Positions 32,366-41,195 of a DNA stretch of 64,000 nt are shown piece after piece. Numbering within the stretch: the stretch's first letter is position 1; each line of letters opens with the position of its first letter. Location: assembly GCA_934256595.1 (NCBI GenBank), contig CAKQOW010000003.1, forward strand, positions 11,677-75,676, written 5' to 3'. A program made the translations under genes and the position numbers. Source of the stretch: an uncultured Clostridia bacterium (GTDB lineage: Bacteria > Bacillota > Clostridia > Peptostreptococcales > Anaerovoracaceae). A model generated the notes under the pieces. That model did not search any database. It worked only from the letters and a program-made list of their open reading frames with translations, and had not been told where the DNA came from.

Positions 32366-33040
32366 ATGACTTTTACGGCGATAATAGCTATAGGCTTTGT
32401 GATAGACATAGTATTCATAATTACGGACTATATGAAAAAGTATATACCGGCGGTAATTCTCAAAACGCTGGCATCTCTGGTGTTTGTGTACCTTGGAATA
32501 CACTGCGCGCAGCTTACAGGCGGCGGCACCTACGCCCGACTTATAATCGTAGGGCTTGCGCTGGGCTGCGCGGGAGACTTTTTCCTCAATCTCCGATTCG
32601 TATCGTCAAAATACGATGAAATGTGCCTTAAAACAGGAACAGCCTTTTTCTTTGCGGGCCACGCAGTATATATTGCGGCAGCCTTAATCTCCGGAAGCAG
32701 AGTGTATATAGCAGCGTTACCCCTGTCGCTTGTGCTGTGTTTGACAATAATTACGATATTGTTAAGAAAGATAGATGTCAAAAAAGAACTTAAACCCCTT
32801 GGCATAATCTACTTCATTATTATGATTTCGACATTCTCCTTTGCGGCAGGACTTCTGATTATGACAGGAGCAACTGAGTTTACGGTACTTCTTGCGGCGG
32901 GAGCTTTCATATTTATGATAAGCGATATACTCTATATACTTACACAGTTTGGCAAAATCAAACGGAGCTGGTACAATGCCGCAAACCTTATTACCTACTA
33001 CATAGCGCAGGTTATGATAGCTCTGACCATAGCTCTTTAA
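32366..33040 (+). CDS. Lysoplasmalogenase-like membrane protein (YhhN/TMEM86 family)
   Basis: This 224-residue polytopic protein has about eight helices. It contains LKTLASLVFVYLG, LALGCAGDFFLNL (conserved Asp), FFFAGHAVYIAAAL and GAFIFMISDILYIL, all of which match the TMEM86/YhhN pattern. The characterised members hydrolyse lysoplasmalogen. Plasmalogens occur in anaerobic Clostridia, so that activity is plausible. The ATG at 32366 has TAGGAGGG five bases upstream. It follows azlD by 10 bases, so it is probably in the same transcript, though a functional link is not obvious. Confidence 0.82.
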   Translation: MTFTAIIAIGFVIDIVFIITDYMKKYIPAVILKTLASLVFVYLGIHCAQLTGGGTYARLIIVGLALGCAGDFFLNLRFVSSKYDEMCLKTGTAFFFAGHAVYIAAALISGSRVYIAALPLSLVLCLTIITILLRKIDVKKELKPLGIIYFIIMISTFSFAAGLLIMTGATEFTVLLAAGAFIFMISDILYILTQFGKIKRSWYNAANLITYYIAQVMIALTIAL

Positions 33041-33117
33041 AAAATTCTGCCGGTTTTTTAAAAAATATGAGTGTAAACAGTAAAAGGTCAGGTATAGGTA
33101 TATGGAGGAAGGAAATT

Positions 33118-33636
33118 ATGACTGATGAAAAACTGATAGCCCTTATAAAGAAAAAACCGGAGCAGGGCATTGCAGCAGCCATTGACCTGTACGGCGGTGC
33201 GGTCAGAACAATATGCAGCTCTGTGCTTCAGAACAGAGAAGATATTGAAGAGGCTGTATCACAGGTGTTTTACAGGCTGTGGAAATATGCGGGAAGCTAT
33301 AACGGCAAGGGGTCGCTCAAAAGCTATATATACGGCATTGCAAGAAATGCGGCGCTTGACGCCGCCAAAGCTGCGCCTGTGGAGTATGAGTGGGACGATA
33401 TAGATATAGAAACTCCAGAAGATGTTTTTATGAAAAAACAGCAGGAGCAGATTATACACCGCAGTGTAGATGAGATGGGCGAACCGGACAGGAGTATTTT
33501 CATTTTAAAATATTTTTACTTCTTCAAAAACAGGGAAATTGCAGAAAGGCTTGATCTTTCGCTGAAGCAGGTCGAAAACAGACTTGCAAGAAACAAAGAA
33601 AAGCTGAAAGCAAAGCTGCTGGAAAGGGGTATTTGA
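33118..33636 (+). CDS. ECF-type RNA polymerase sigma factor
   Basis: This 172-residue sigma-70-family factor has region 2 (about 15-85: YGGAVRTICSSVLQNREDIEEAVSQVFYRLWKYAGSYNGKGSLKSYIYGIARNAALD) and region 4 (about 110-165: LDLSLKQVENRLARNKEKLKAKL). The ATG at 33118 is chosen because GGAGGAAGG precedes it. The adjacent downstream gene, one base away, encodes a membrane protein of the type that acts as anti-sigma factor, so the pair probably forms a surface-stress switch. Confidence 0.93.
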   Translation: MTDEKLIALIKKKPEQGIAAAIDLYGGAVRTICSSVLQNREDIEEAVSQVFYRLWKYAGSYNGKGSLKSYIYGIARNAALDAAKAAPVEYEWDDIDIETPEDVFMKKQQEQIIHRSVDEMGEPDRSIFILKYFYFFKNREIAERLDLSLKQVENRLARNKEKLKAKLLERGI

Positions 33637-33637
33637 T

Positions 33638-34594
33638 ATGAAAATAAGCGAGAATATCACATATGTGACAGAGCGGGAAGCGGAATTAATCGAAAACAGC
33701 GCGCTGGAAAAGGACGCAGCCGAAAGAATTAAGCAGAGGACCCTGCAGCTTGCGGGTATGAAAAAGAAAACTCCAAGGTTTAGAATTGTGTGGGTATGCG
33801 CGGCAGTTATCGCGCTGCTGGCCTGCGGTGTGTTTGCTGCCGAAACCACGGGGCTTGATTACAGACTTGCAGGACTCTTTGAAAACGGGCAGTCTATTGA
33901 TATGGGAGAGGCTGTTCAGAACCTTGATGAAAGCGTGGAGGCAAACGGAGTAAAGATAACTGCGGTGCAGGCAATGGGGGACAGACACTGCGCATATGTG
34001 CTTTACAGGGTTGATATTAAAGATGCGGATATGCTTGACATAAAGGACCTTAACGATGTGTATTTTGATACGGTATATGTTGAAACAAAGAAGCCTGCGG
34101 CAGGAGGCTGGTACACCGACTATATAGTTGATGACGGAGCGCTTTATGCCGCGGTTTCTATGGATCTTCGCACAACCAAGGTAAACAAGGGAAGCTTTGA
34201 TGTTACATTTAAAAACCTGTGCAGTACAGATGATGAAGTGCTGATTAATAAGGAATGGAAAGTGTCCATTGACCTAGATTATACGCCTGTAAGCCGCAAG
34301 GTGTCGTCGGGACAGGTCATAAAGGTGGGTGACGGCAGATGCAGACTCAAGGGGATTGAAATATCACCGATATCGGTAAGGGCCGATTTCACCAGAGGTC
34401 GCAATGTGATTATGGAGGATATCAGCATAGATGCTGTTACTCTTAAATCAGGTGAAAACCTTGCAGCTGCAAGTGTATCAGGCGGCAGCAGCAGCGGAGT
34501 ATTTGGCAGAGTGTGCAGCCTGCAGTTTGGCAAGGTGGTTGATATTGATGATATAGAGTCTGTTACAATCAACGGGCAGAAGATAAGGCTGTAG
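33638..34594 (+). CDS. DUF4179-like membrane protein, putative anti-sigma factor
   Basis: This 318-residue protein has a cytoplasmic N-terminal helix bundle (1-48), one membrane helix (about 50-68, IVWVCAAVIALLACGVFAA) and a large outer beta-domain (80-318). This is the DUF4179 arrangement found next to ECF sigma genes in Clostridia. The N-terminal segment could bind the sigma factor, with release triggered by outside signals. No zinc-binding HxxxCxxC anti-sigma motif is seen, so it is not of the ZAS type. Confidence 0.8.
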   Translation: MKISENITYVTEREAELIENSALEKDAAERIKQRTLQLAGMKKKTPRFRIVWVCAAVIALLACGVFAAETTGLDYRLAGLFENGQSIDMGEAVQNLDESVEANGVKITAVQAMGDRHCAYVLYRVDIKDADMLDIKDLNDVYFDTVYVETKKPAAGGWYTDYIVDDGALYAAVSMDLRTTKVNKGSFDVTFKNLCSTDDEVLINKEWKVSIDLDYTPVSRKVSSGQVIKVGDGRCRLKGIEISPISVRADFTRGRNVIMEDISIDAVTLKSGENLAAASVSGGSSSGVFGRVCSLQFGKVVDIDDIESVTINGQKIRL

Positions 34595-34615
34595 ACGTTG
34601 GCGGGAGGTAGTATA

Positions 34616-35164
34616 ATGACATCGAGGAAATATATTATAGGGAGTTTAATAGCGGTTGCAGCGGTGATTATTGCTGTGGTATTATGGCAGGGCTTTCCGC
34701 TGAAGCAGACGGGAGCTGACCGCATGGTCAATGCTGTTAATTCTATGTACAGTAATGTTGTGTTTCACGATTCCGCAGAATACGGAAGCTATAGAATATC
34801 AGCCTTTACCTGCGAGGAGAATAAGCTGGGAGCATACCTTATAGACAACGACGGCGGCGGCAGCGGAGGCGCTTCGGATGAGCCGGAATGTATGGTTATG
34901 TTTGCAACGGAATTTGATACCGATGAGTTCCTTATTGGTGTTGTGGACAGAGGAAATGCGGTGAAAATGGATTTCAAGTCAATACGCTGTAACGATGACG
35001 GTACGGAGAGTATAGACAGGTCGGAAACTTTCCGGCTGAACAAAACCGGTATCTCGGCATATCTTTTTGCAGTACCGAATGCATATGAAAGAGAACGGCG
35101 GCTGGTTTATACAGTTTATGACAAGGACGGAAATGTACTGGCGGAAACCGCTGATGAAATATAA
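34616..35164 (+). CDS. Membrane-anchored protein of the ECF operon
   Basis: This 182-residue protein has a single N-terminal helix (about 6-26: YIIGSLIAVAAVIIAVVLWQG) and an outer domain with YLIDNDGGGSGGASDEPE in a flexible loop. The ATG at 34616 follows GGGAGG by six bases. It is transcribed with the sigma and DUF4179 genes and ends at a terminator. No family is recognised; a role in the same signal path is inferred only from position. Confidence 0.7.
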   Translation: MTSRKYIIGSLIAVAAVIIAVVLWQGFPLKQTGADRMVNAVNSMYSNVVFHDSAEYGSYRISAFTCEENKLGAYLIDNDGGGSGGASDEPECMVMFATEFDTDEFLIGVVDRGNAVKMDFKSIRCNDDGTESIDRSETFRLNKTGISAYLFAVPNAYERERRLVYTVYDKDGNVLAETADEI

Positions 35165-35177
35165 TTTTACATTAGAT

Positions 35178-35216
35178 AAAAAACACAGCTTCAGATAAGT
35201 GTTGCTGTGTTTTTCT
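35178..35216 (+). terminator. Intrinsic terminator ending the ECF operon
   Basis: AACACAGC (35182-35189) pairs with GCTGTGTT (35204-35211), followed by TTTTC. Confidence 0.75.
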
Positions 35217-35338
35217 TTGATACAGTACAACTAATCTGCACCAATTTCCAAGTGGTTCTAAGAGTTATTTGTACCTTTAAAGGCTTTTTTTAAGGTATTA
35301 TTTGCGCCTTGGCTCAGGTTTTGTGAAGATTAATATTT

Positions 35339-35443
35339 ATGGGGAGTGGCGAAATAACCCGCACTTTGCATGAGAAAATATTGCGACCTGCTGTAAAAGG
35401 CGATATAGTGGGTATTAAGAAAAAAGAGCGAGGGAGAACATAA
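35339..35443 (+). CDS. Candidate 34-residue small ORF upstream of DUF5674 gene
   Basis: ATG at 35339 opens 34 codons (MGSGEITRTLHEKILRPAV then KGDIVGIKKKERGRT). The TAA at 35441-35443 is immediately followed by the ATG of the DUF5674 gene. No ribosome site is obvious. The basic, soluble composition could be the tail of a lost upstream gene or a leader peptide. Support is weak. Confidence 0.3.
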   Translation: MGSGEITRTLHEKILRPAVKGDIVGIKKKERGRT

Positions 35444-35788
35444 ATGGAGATAATTTCTAAAAAAATCAGCAGAGATGAGCTAAACAAAATGGATAGCGGA
35501 TATTTTGAGGATAAGATTAAGGCGGTTGTGGACATCGAAAAGCAGACAATAGGGGTTGATGCCGAACTGCATGCAGATATCGAGGGAGCTTTGATTGATG
35601 AGGGCTCTGAGCTGTGCAATCTGTGGGGAATAAATTTTCTCACAGGTGAGGATGACGTTGAGGAATTTGTAGAGTTTGACTCACTTATCAATATTCATCC
35701 GAAGCAGAATAACCGCTCAAGATATGTAGAAGATGAAAAAATCAGAAATAAAGTTTTAGAGGCTGTTGAAAAATGGATAGAAATTTAG
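35444..35788 (+). CDS. DUF5674-family protein
   Basis: This 114-residue protein contains the family core KAVVDIEKQTIGVDAELHADIEGALIDEGSELCNLWGINF and EFDSLINIHPKQNNRSR. DUF5674 has no established function. It overlaps the next gene by 16 bases, so the two are expressed together. The region 35217-35338 upstream shows no other gene. Confidence 0.8.
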   Translation: MEIISKKISRDELNKMDSGYFEDKIKAVVDIEKQTIGVDAELHADIEGALIDEGSELCNLWGINFLTGEDDVEEFVEFDSLINIHPKQNNRSRYVEDEKIRNKVLEAVEKWIEI

Positions 35789-36129
35789 GAGAATATCAGC
35801 ACAGGGAGCTTGCGTCAGGAAGATGGCAGACGATGACACTGGCACAGCAGCTTGCAAACATAGGAAGTGAGTTTGGCAGGGCTGCAAAGAGAAAAGATAA
35901 GGGTGACAGGGAAAAAGAAATGAAAGCCTTTGAGCGTGGACTTGAACTTTTAGACCTGTCCATACAGGGAGCGCAGTCCAAGAGAACAGAACATCGTGGC
36001 ATATTTAAAGAACTCCTTAGACTGCGGGAAGTTATGTGCGACTATTTTGTGGGTGAAAACGAGTATAAAACAGACAGAGCGTTTATCGAAAAGTATTTTT
36101 ACGACTTTGCATATTGTGCAAGGAAATAG
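35773..36129 (+). CDS. Hypothetical protein paired with DUF5674
   Basis: This 118-residue charged, helical protein (WQTMTLAQQLANIGSEFGRAAKRKDKGDREKEMKAFERGLELLDL, then FKELLRLREVMCDYF) has a TPR-like helix-turn-helix look and no membrane segment. It overlaps the DUF5674 gene by 16 bases and is followed by a terminator. The pair may be a two-component intracellular module, for example toxin-antitoxin-like, but nothing in the sequence proves this. Confidence 0.72.
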   Translation: MDRNLGEYQHRELASGRWQTMTLAQQLANIGSEFGRAAKRKDKGDREKEMKAFERGLELLDLSIQGAQSKRTEHRGIFKELLRLREVMCDYFVGENEYKTDRAFIEKYFYDFAYCARK

Positions 36130-36147
36130 ATAGAGTAATAAAAAACC

Positions 36148-36182
36148 GAGGCTGTGAAAGATAAAGTTCACAGCCTTTCTCG
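36148..36182. terminator. Terminator between DUF5674 pair and convergent serA
   Basis: AGGCTGTGAA (36149-36158) pairs with TTCACAGCCT (36167-36176), followed by TTTCT. Confidence 0.75.
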
Positions 36183-36203
36183 TGTCTTGATATTGCTTTC
36201 AGA

Positions 36204-37343
36204 TTAGATTATTCTTACTCTGATTACACTGTCGTTTGCGATTTCAAGAGCATCAACCGCAGCAGGGGTTTCAACCAGCGTATATGCGAAATTGCCCTTT
36301 GTCTTGCTGATGATGTTTGAAATTACGGCATTTTTGGCATTGAGCGCTGCCGTTACGTCTGAAATGATAGTGTCGTTTGCCTTTGAAAGCACAGCTATTC
36401 TTGTACCTGCCTTTGCGCCGAGGCTTACAGCAGGGAAATTAACGGAATTTACTATATTGCCGTTTTCGATGTAGTCCATAGTCTGAAGCGCAGCCATTGT
36501 AGCGCAGTTGTCCTCCGCTTCTGCCGAGGAAGCGCCAAGATGAGGAATAGCTATAACATTGTCATAGTGAAGAAGCTCATCTGTTGCAAAGTCGGTTACA
36601 TATTTTCTGATTTTGCCTGAGTCTATTGCAGCCATCAGGTCAGCGTCGTTTACCAGCTTATCTCTTGAGAAATTAAGGAAGATAACGCCGTCTTTCATCT
36701 GGTCAAACACTTCTTTGTTCATCATGCTCTTGGTTGAGTCTGTGGCAGGCACATGAATTGTTATGTAGTCACATTTACCCAGCATATCTTTCATATCGTT
36801 TACGATTTCTGCTGTATTTGAAATTCTGTGAGCTGCATTTACAGTCAGGAACGGATCGTATCCGATAACGTTCATTCCCAGAGCCTCTGCGGCGTTTGCA
36901 ATTTTGATGCCTATTGCGCCAAGACCGATGACTCCCAGTGTTTTGCCTGCGATTTCTGTTCCCGCAAACTGACCCTTGCCTTTTTCGTATGCCTTGAGTA
37001 CATCGCTGTCAAGGCTCTTAGCCCAGATTACAGCCTCAGGGATATTTCTTGCAGCCATAAACATACCTGCAAGCACCAGCTCTTTAACTGCATTGGCATT
37101 GGCTCCCGGAGTGTTGAATACGACAATTCCCTCCTCTGCGCATCTGTCGAGAGGAATGTTGTTTACTCCTGCGCCGGCTCTTGCGATTGAAAGCAGATTG
37201 TCCGAAAAATCCATATCGTGCATAGCCTGGCTTCTTACCAGAATTGCATTTGCTTCGTCAACGTTTTCAGTAATAGTATAGTTATCGGTAAGACGTGAAA
37301 GCCCTGCCGGTGAAATTTTATTAAGTGTTGCTATTTTAAACAT
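36204..37343 (-). CDS. serA: D-3-phosphoglycerate dehydrogenase
   Basis: This 379-residue NAD-dependent dehydrogenase starts serine synthesis from 3-phosphoglycerate. Visible features are the Rossmann motif GLGAIGIKIANAA with the Asp of GYDPF, the substrate/catalytic Arg region NFSRDKLV, Glu in ATDELLH and the catalytic His in AIPHLGASSAEAE. A short C-terminal domain (about 310-379) looks like a minimal ACT domain that may sense serine. It is divergent from serC, and the two share a 110-base region with a large palindrome. Confidence 0.93.
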   Translation of the reverse strand: MFKIATLNKISPAGLSRLTDNYTITENVDEANAILVRSQAMHDMDFSDNLLSIARAGAGVNNIPLDRCAEEGIVVFNTPGANANAVKELVLAGMFMAARNIPEAVIWAKSLDSDVLKAYEKGKGQFAGTEIAGKTLGVIGLGAIGIKIANAAEALGMNVIGYDPFLTVNAAHRISNTAEIVNDMKDMLGKCDYITIHVPATDSTKSMMNKEVFDQMKDGVIFLNFSRDKLVNDADLMAAIDSGKIRKYVTDFATDELLHYDNVIAIPHLGASSAEAEDNCATMAALQTMDYIENGNIVNSVNFPAVSLGAKAGTRIAVLSKANDTIISDVTAALNAKNAVISNIISKTKGNFAYTLVETPAAVDALEIANDSVIRVRII

Positions 37344-37378
37344 TGTATCACCTCGAAAATTAAATAATAATAAAAGTA

Positions 37379-37409
37379 TACCACTTTACTGGAGCTTAGT
37401 AAAGTGGTA
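37379..37409. promoter_or_regulatory. 31-base palindrome between divergent serA and serC
   Basis: TACCACTTTACT (37379-37390) and AGTAAAGTGGTA (37398-37409) are perfect 12-base inverted repeats around a 7-base centre, placed midway between the two divergent starts. The size and position suit a repressor or activator operator controlling both serine genes. No regulator gene lies next to it. Confidence 0.65.
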
Positions 37410-37453
37410 CAATGGTTAAAACAGACTAATTAACCAACCGGGAGGACAAAAAA

Positions 37454-38548
37454 ATGAGTAAATATGACAGAGTATATAATTTCTCAGCAGGTCCATCAAT
37501 GCTCCCTCTTAACGTAATCGAAGAAGCTGCAAAAGATCTGCCTAATTACCAGGGCTGCGGACAGTCGGTAATGGAAATGAGCCACAGATCGGCAGAGTTC
37601 AAAAAAATACTTGCAGAAGCAGAAGCGGATTTAAGAGATATAATGAATATTCCTGAGAACTACAAGGTAATGTTCCTGCAGGGCGGAGGTACACTGCAGT
37701 TTGCAATGGTACCGCTGAACCTTTTGAGAAATTCCAAAAAAGCAGACTACATTATCACAGGAAGCTGGGCAAAAAAAGCATACAAAGAAGCTAAGAAATT
37801 CGGAGATATACAAATAACGGCATCATCAGAGGATACAACCTATGACTTTATCCCTAAAGTTAAAAAAGAAGACTTCAGAGCTGATGCGGACTATGTTCAT
37901 ATCACCTACAACAATACAATTTACGGCACCCACTATTCATACATTCCGGACACCGGAGATATTCCTCTTGTAGCAGATATGTCATCGTGCATACTGTCAG
38001 AGGAGATAGATGTATCAAAGTTCGGCCTTATATATGCAGGCGCGCAGAAGAACGTGGGACCGGCAGGCGTTACTATCGTAATTATCAGAGAGGATCTTCT
38101 CGGATATGCGCCTGAAACCTGCCCTACATATCTTGACTACAAGATTCACGCAGACAACGATTCTGCATACAACACACCGCCGTGCTTCGGCATCTATGTG
38201 GCAGGTCTTGTATTCAAAAACATCAAGGTTATGGGCGGCATAGCACAGCTTAATAAAGTAAACAGAGAAAAGGCTGCAAAGCTTCATAAATACATTGATG
38301 AGAGCACACTTTACAACTGCCCTGTCAAAGCGGCAGAGGACAGATCGCTTATGAACGTTACATTCGTTACAGGCAATGAGGCTCTCGACAAAAAATTCGT
38401 TGCAGAGGGCAAGGCCGCAGGTCTTGTAAACTTAGGCGGACACAGATCAATCGGCGGCATGAGAGCAAGCATATACAATGCAATGCCGATGGAGGGCGTA
38501 GATACACTTATAGAGTTTATGAAGAAATTTGAAGCAGAAAACAAATAG
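37454..38548 (+). CDS. serC: Phosphoserine aminotransferase
   Basis: This 364-residue class V PLP aminotransferase converts 3-phosphohydroxypyruvate to phosphoserine. It shows YNFSAGPSMLP at the N-terminus, SHRSAEF, QGGGTLQF (phosphate-binding), ADMSS, and YAGAQKNVGPAG with the PLP lysine. It ends with GGHRSIGGMRASIYNAMP. The family is about 360 residues. A GGGAGG precedes the ATG. It is divergent from serA, and a terminator follows before the ApgM-like gene. Confidence 0.96.
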   Translation: MSKYDRVYNFSAGPSMLPLNVIEEAAKDLPNYQGCGQSVMEMSHRSAEFKKILAEAEADLRDIMNIPENYKVMFLQGGGTLQFAMVPLNLLRNSKKADYIITGSWAKKAYKEAKKFGDIQITASSEDTTYDFIPKVKKEDFRADADYVHITYNNTIYGTHYSYIPDTGDIPLVADMSSCILSEEIDVSKFGLIYAGAQKNVGPAGVTIVIIREDLLGYAPETCPTYLDYKIHADNDSAYNTPPCFGIYVAGLVFKNIKVMGGIAQLNKVNREKAAKLHKYIDESTLYNCPVKAAEDRSLMNVTFVTGNEALDKKFVAEGKAAGLVNLGGHRSIGGMRASIYNAMPMEGVDTLIEFMKKFEAENK

Positions 38549-38556
38549 TATTATTC

Positions 38557-38584
38557 AAAAGCCTTTCTGTACGGAAAGGCTTTT
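38557..38584 (+). terminator. Terminator between serC and the ApgM-like gene
   Basis: GCCTTTC (38561-38567) pairs with GAAAGGC (38574-38580), with AAAA before and TTTT after. The next start codon is only 22 bases downstream, so partial read-through is likely. Confidence 0.65.
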
Positions 38585-38605
38585 CATATACAGAATGGAG
38601 GCAGT

Positions 38606-39817
38606 ATGAAATACTTGATAGTGCTTGCTGACGGGGCAGGCGGAGAGCCGCTTGAGGCTCTCGGCGGCAAAACAACTCTTGAAGCGGCAGATATGAAATA
38701 CACTAAAGAACTGGCAGCAAAGGGACAGGCAGGTATGGTTCAGACAATCCCTACAGGCTGCGCACCGGGAAGCGACGCGGGTAACCTGTCTGTAATGGGC
38801 TATGACCCTGCGGTATATCTGACAGGCAGATCACCTCTTGAAGCTGCATCAATAGGCATTGATATGGAGGATACGGACGTATCGTTCAGAGTCAATATCA
38901 TAACACTTACAGGAGAGGGCGAATACGAGGATCTGATTATAGCCGATCACAGCTCCGGAGAAATCACAACTCCCGAGGCGGATCAGCTAATCAAAGCACT
39001 GCAGGCAGAGTTTCAGAATGATGAAATCCAGCTTTACACAGGCGTCAGCTACAGACACTGTATGATATGGAAAAACGGTACTACAGAGCTTGAGTTTACA
39101 CCGCCTCATGATGTTCTTGGACAGAGAGCCGGCGACCATCTGCCTAAGGGCGAGCATGCTGACATGTTCATAAGCATGATGAAAAAAAGCTACGAGATAC
39201 TCAAAGACCACCCTGTAAACAAAGACAGAATTGCAAGAGACTTAAACCCTGCAAACTCAATGTGGATATGGGGCGAGGGCAGGAAGCCTAAGCTTTCATC
39301 ATTCAAAGATAAATTCGGAATTACAGGAGCAGCAATTTCGGCGGTGGATCTGATTAAGGGTATTGCAATCTGCGCAGGGCTTGACTCAATAGACGTAGAG
39401 GGCAGTACAGGTACGCTCAACACCAACTATGAGGGCAAGGCAGATGCAGCGCTTGCGGCTTTCAGAGAGGGCAAAGACTTCGTATATGTTCATCTTGAGG
39501 GACCTGACGAATGCGGTCATCAGGGTGATGCCGAGGGCAAGGTGCTTTCCCTTGAAAGAATAGATGACAAAATAGTAAAGCCGATAGTAGAAGGACTCAA
39601 GGCAGACGGTGAGGATTTCAGATTCCTTATAGTTCCGGATCACAGAACTCCTATAGCTGTAAGAACTCATACACCTGAGCCTGTACCGTTTGTTCTCTAT
39701 GACAGTACAGACGAGAAGCCTTATGACGACACCAGAGACTTTAATGAAACATCGGGTGTCAAAGGTTCAAAATTCGGATCAGGCTATGAGCTTGCCGACT
39801 ATTTCTTCAAAAAATAA
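38606..39817 (+). CDS. ApgM-type cofactor-independent phosphoglycerate mutase family / proposed homoserine kinase
   Basis: This 403-residue member of the alkaline-phosphatase superfamily carries VLADGAGGEPLEAL, CAPGSDAGNLSVMGYDP (nucleophile Ser and metal Asp), GRSPLEAASIGID, HLEGPDECGHQGD and PDHRTPIAVRTHTPEPVPF (metal ligands). It belongs to the archaeal-type ApgM group. A bacterial subgroup of this group has been proposed to act as homoserine kinase in genomes lacking thrB. Its position beside serC fits either glycolytic 3-phosphoglycerate supply or threonine synthesis. Confidence 0.82.
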   Translation: MKYLIVLADGAGGEPLEALGGKTTLEAADMKYTKELAAKGQAGMVQTIPTGCAPGSDAGNLSVMGYDPAVYLTGRSPLEAASIGIDMEDTDVSFRVNIITLTGEGEYEDLIIADHSSGEITTPEADQLIKALQAEFQNDEIQLYTGVSYRHCMIWKNGTTELEFTPPHDVLGQRAGDHLPKGEHADMFISMMKKSYEILKDHPVNKDRIARDLNPANSMWIWGEGRKPKLSSFKDKFGITGAAISAVDLIKGIAICAGLDSIDVEGSTGTLNTNYEGKADAALAAFREGKDFVYVHLEGPDECGHQGDAEGKVLSLERIDDKIVKPIVEGLKADGEDFRFLIVPDHRTPIAVRTHTPEPVPFVLYDSTDEKPYDDTRDFNETSGVKGSKFGSGYELADYFFKK

Positions 39818-39832
39818 AGGAGTACACTTCTT

Positions 39833-41173
39833 ATGAAAAGACTATTGACTGCGGTCTTAACTGTTGTAGTTGTCCTGAGCATGACTCTGGGAACTTCAGT
39901 ATGCGCCTACGGTGCATCGTCAAAGGACACGCCTGAGCTTGAGGCAACAACGGCGATTTTAATTGATGCCAAAACAGGAGAAATTCTGTTTTCGAAAAAC
40001 AAAGACGTTCAGATGGCGCCTGCCAGTATGACCAAGATAATGACGGCGCTTCTTGCAATAGAAAATCTTGATATGGATACGGTTGTTACCATAGACGATG
40101 AAACCCCGTACACAGAGGGAAACATCATATATATGCACCCGGGCGAGAAATTCACCGTGGAGCAGCTTCTAAAGGCAATGCTTGTATCATCTGCCAATGA
40201 CTGCGCTGTAGCTCTTGCCAAGACTATGTCAGGGACCGTCAAGGATTTTGCGAACCTTATGAACGGCAAGGCAAAGGAGCTGGGGGCAAAGAACACAAAC
40301 TTTCTCAACCCAAACGGACTTGATGACAAGAAGCATGTGTCTACAGCCTATGACTTTGCAATGATTGCAAAGGAAGCGATGAAAAACGAAACCTTTAGAG
40401 AAATCGTTTCAATGACAAGCTATACGGTTCCGAAAACCAACAAAAACAAAAAAAGACCGCTGTACACAACCAACAGACTGCTGTCGGACAAGTACAACGA
40501 TATAGTTGTAAACGGTGAATACCGCAAGCCGTATTACAAAGATGCAATAGGTATCAAGACAGGCTTTACTCCTGTAGCACTGGGCAGTCTGTGCGCTGCG
40601 GCGGAGAGAAACGGCACAGAGCTGATTTCGGTTGTAATGCATTCCTCTGATTTCGGCAGATTTGCAGACACAATAGCGCTGTTTGAGTACGGTTTTGCAA
40701 ATTATGCTACATACAATGTATATGATAAGGGAGAAACCGTAGAAACCATCAAGGTTAAGGGCGGCAAGCCTGATGAGGTTAAAACCGTTACAGACTACTA
40801 TGCTTCGGTAAATCTCAAAAAAAGTGAAAGCAAGGACATTGTCACTAAAGACATTGTATGGAATGATAAAATAGTGGCGCCGATTGCAAAGGGTACGGTA
40901 GTAGGTCAGGTCAAGGTATATAAGGATAAGGAGCTTGTTACCACAACGAATATAGTTACGGCAGATAAGGTTGAAGAGGGGATGTTCAGTTTCCTTTACA
41001 ATGGTCATGTGGCGTATCCGGGCAAGCTGGCCCTCCTTATAGCAGCCATTGTTCTGGTGCTTCTTGCGATAGCAATAGTCATTATAAGGATTATGAACAG
41101 GCGCAAGCGTATGAAGCAGAGACAGAGACAGGCAATGAAAATAGCAAGAGAAAGAAAATACGGTCATCGTTAA
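39833..41173 (+). CDS. dacF: D-alanyl-D-alanine carboxypeptidase (DacF-like penicillin-binding protein)
   Basis: This 446-residue low-molecular-mass PBP has a signal peptide (1-26). The serine peptidase S11 domain has S65-x-x-K68 in PASMTKIMT, SAN in VSSANDCAVAL and KTG in GIKTGFTPVA. A beta-domain (about 300-380) and a C-terminal membrane helix (about 400-422) with a basic tail (RRKRMKQRQRQ) follow. It trims the terminal D-Ala of peptidoglycan. DacF is often linked to sporulation, consistent with spoIIID in this genome. The stop lies inside the following hairpin. Confidence 0.94.
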   Translation: MKRLLTAVLTVVVVLSMTLGTSVCAYGASSKDTPELEATTAILIDAKTGEILFSKNKDVQMAPASMTKIMTALLAIENLDMDTVVTIDDETPYTEGNIIYMHPGEKFTVEQLLKAMLVSSANDCAVALAKTMSGTVKDFANLMNGKAKELGAKNTNFLNPNGLDDKKHVSTAYDFAMIAKEAMKNETFREIVSMTSYTVPKTNKNKKRPLYTTNRLLSDKYNDIVVNGEYRKPYYKDAIGIKTGFTPVALGSLCAAAERNGTELISVVMHSSDFGRFADTIALFEYGFANYATYNVYDKGETVETIKVKGGKPDEVKTVTDYYASVNLKKSESKDIVTKDIVWNDKIVAPIAKGTVVGQVKVYKDKELVTTTNIVTADKVEEGMFSFLYNGHVAYPGKLALLIAAIVLVLLAIAIVIIRIMNRRKRMKQRQRQAMKIARERKYGHR

Positions 41174-41188
41174 TACGATGACCTTTTG
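41162..41188 (+). terminator. Terminator after dacF
   Basis: GGTCATCG (41162-41169) pairs perfectly with CGATGACC (41176-41183), followed by TTTT. It includes the dacF stop codon in its loop. Confidence 0.75.
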
Positions 41189-41195
41189 TGATAAT

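Noticed and set aside
41178..41195. Upstream ATG as start of uvrC
   Set aside because: It lies in the dacF terminator stem and adds residues not seen in the family; MFDIKENL at 41196 is the usual start.
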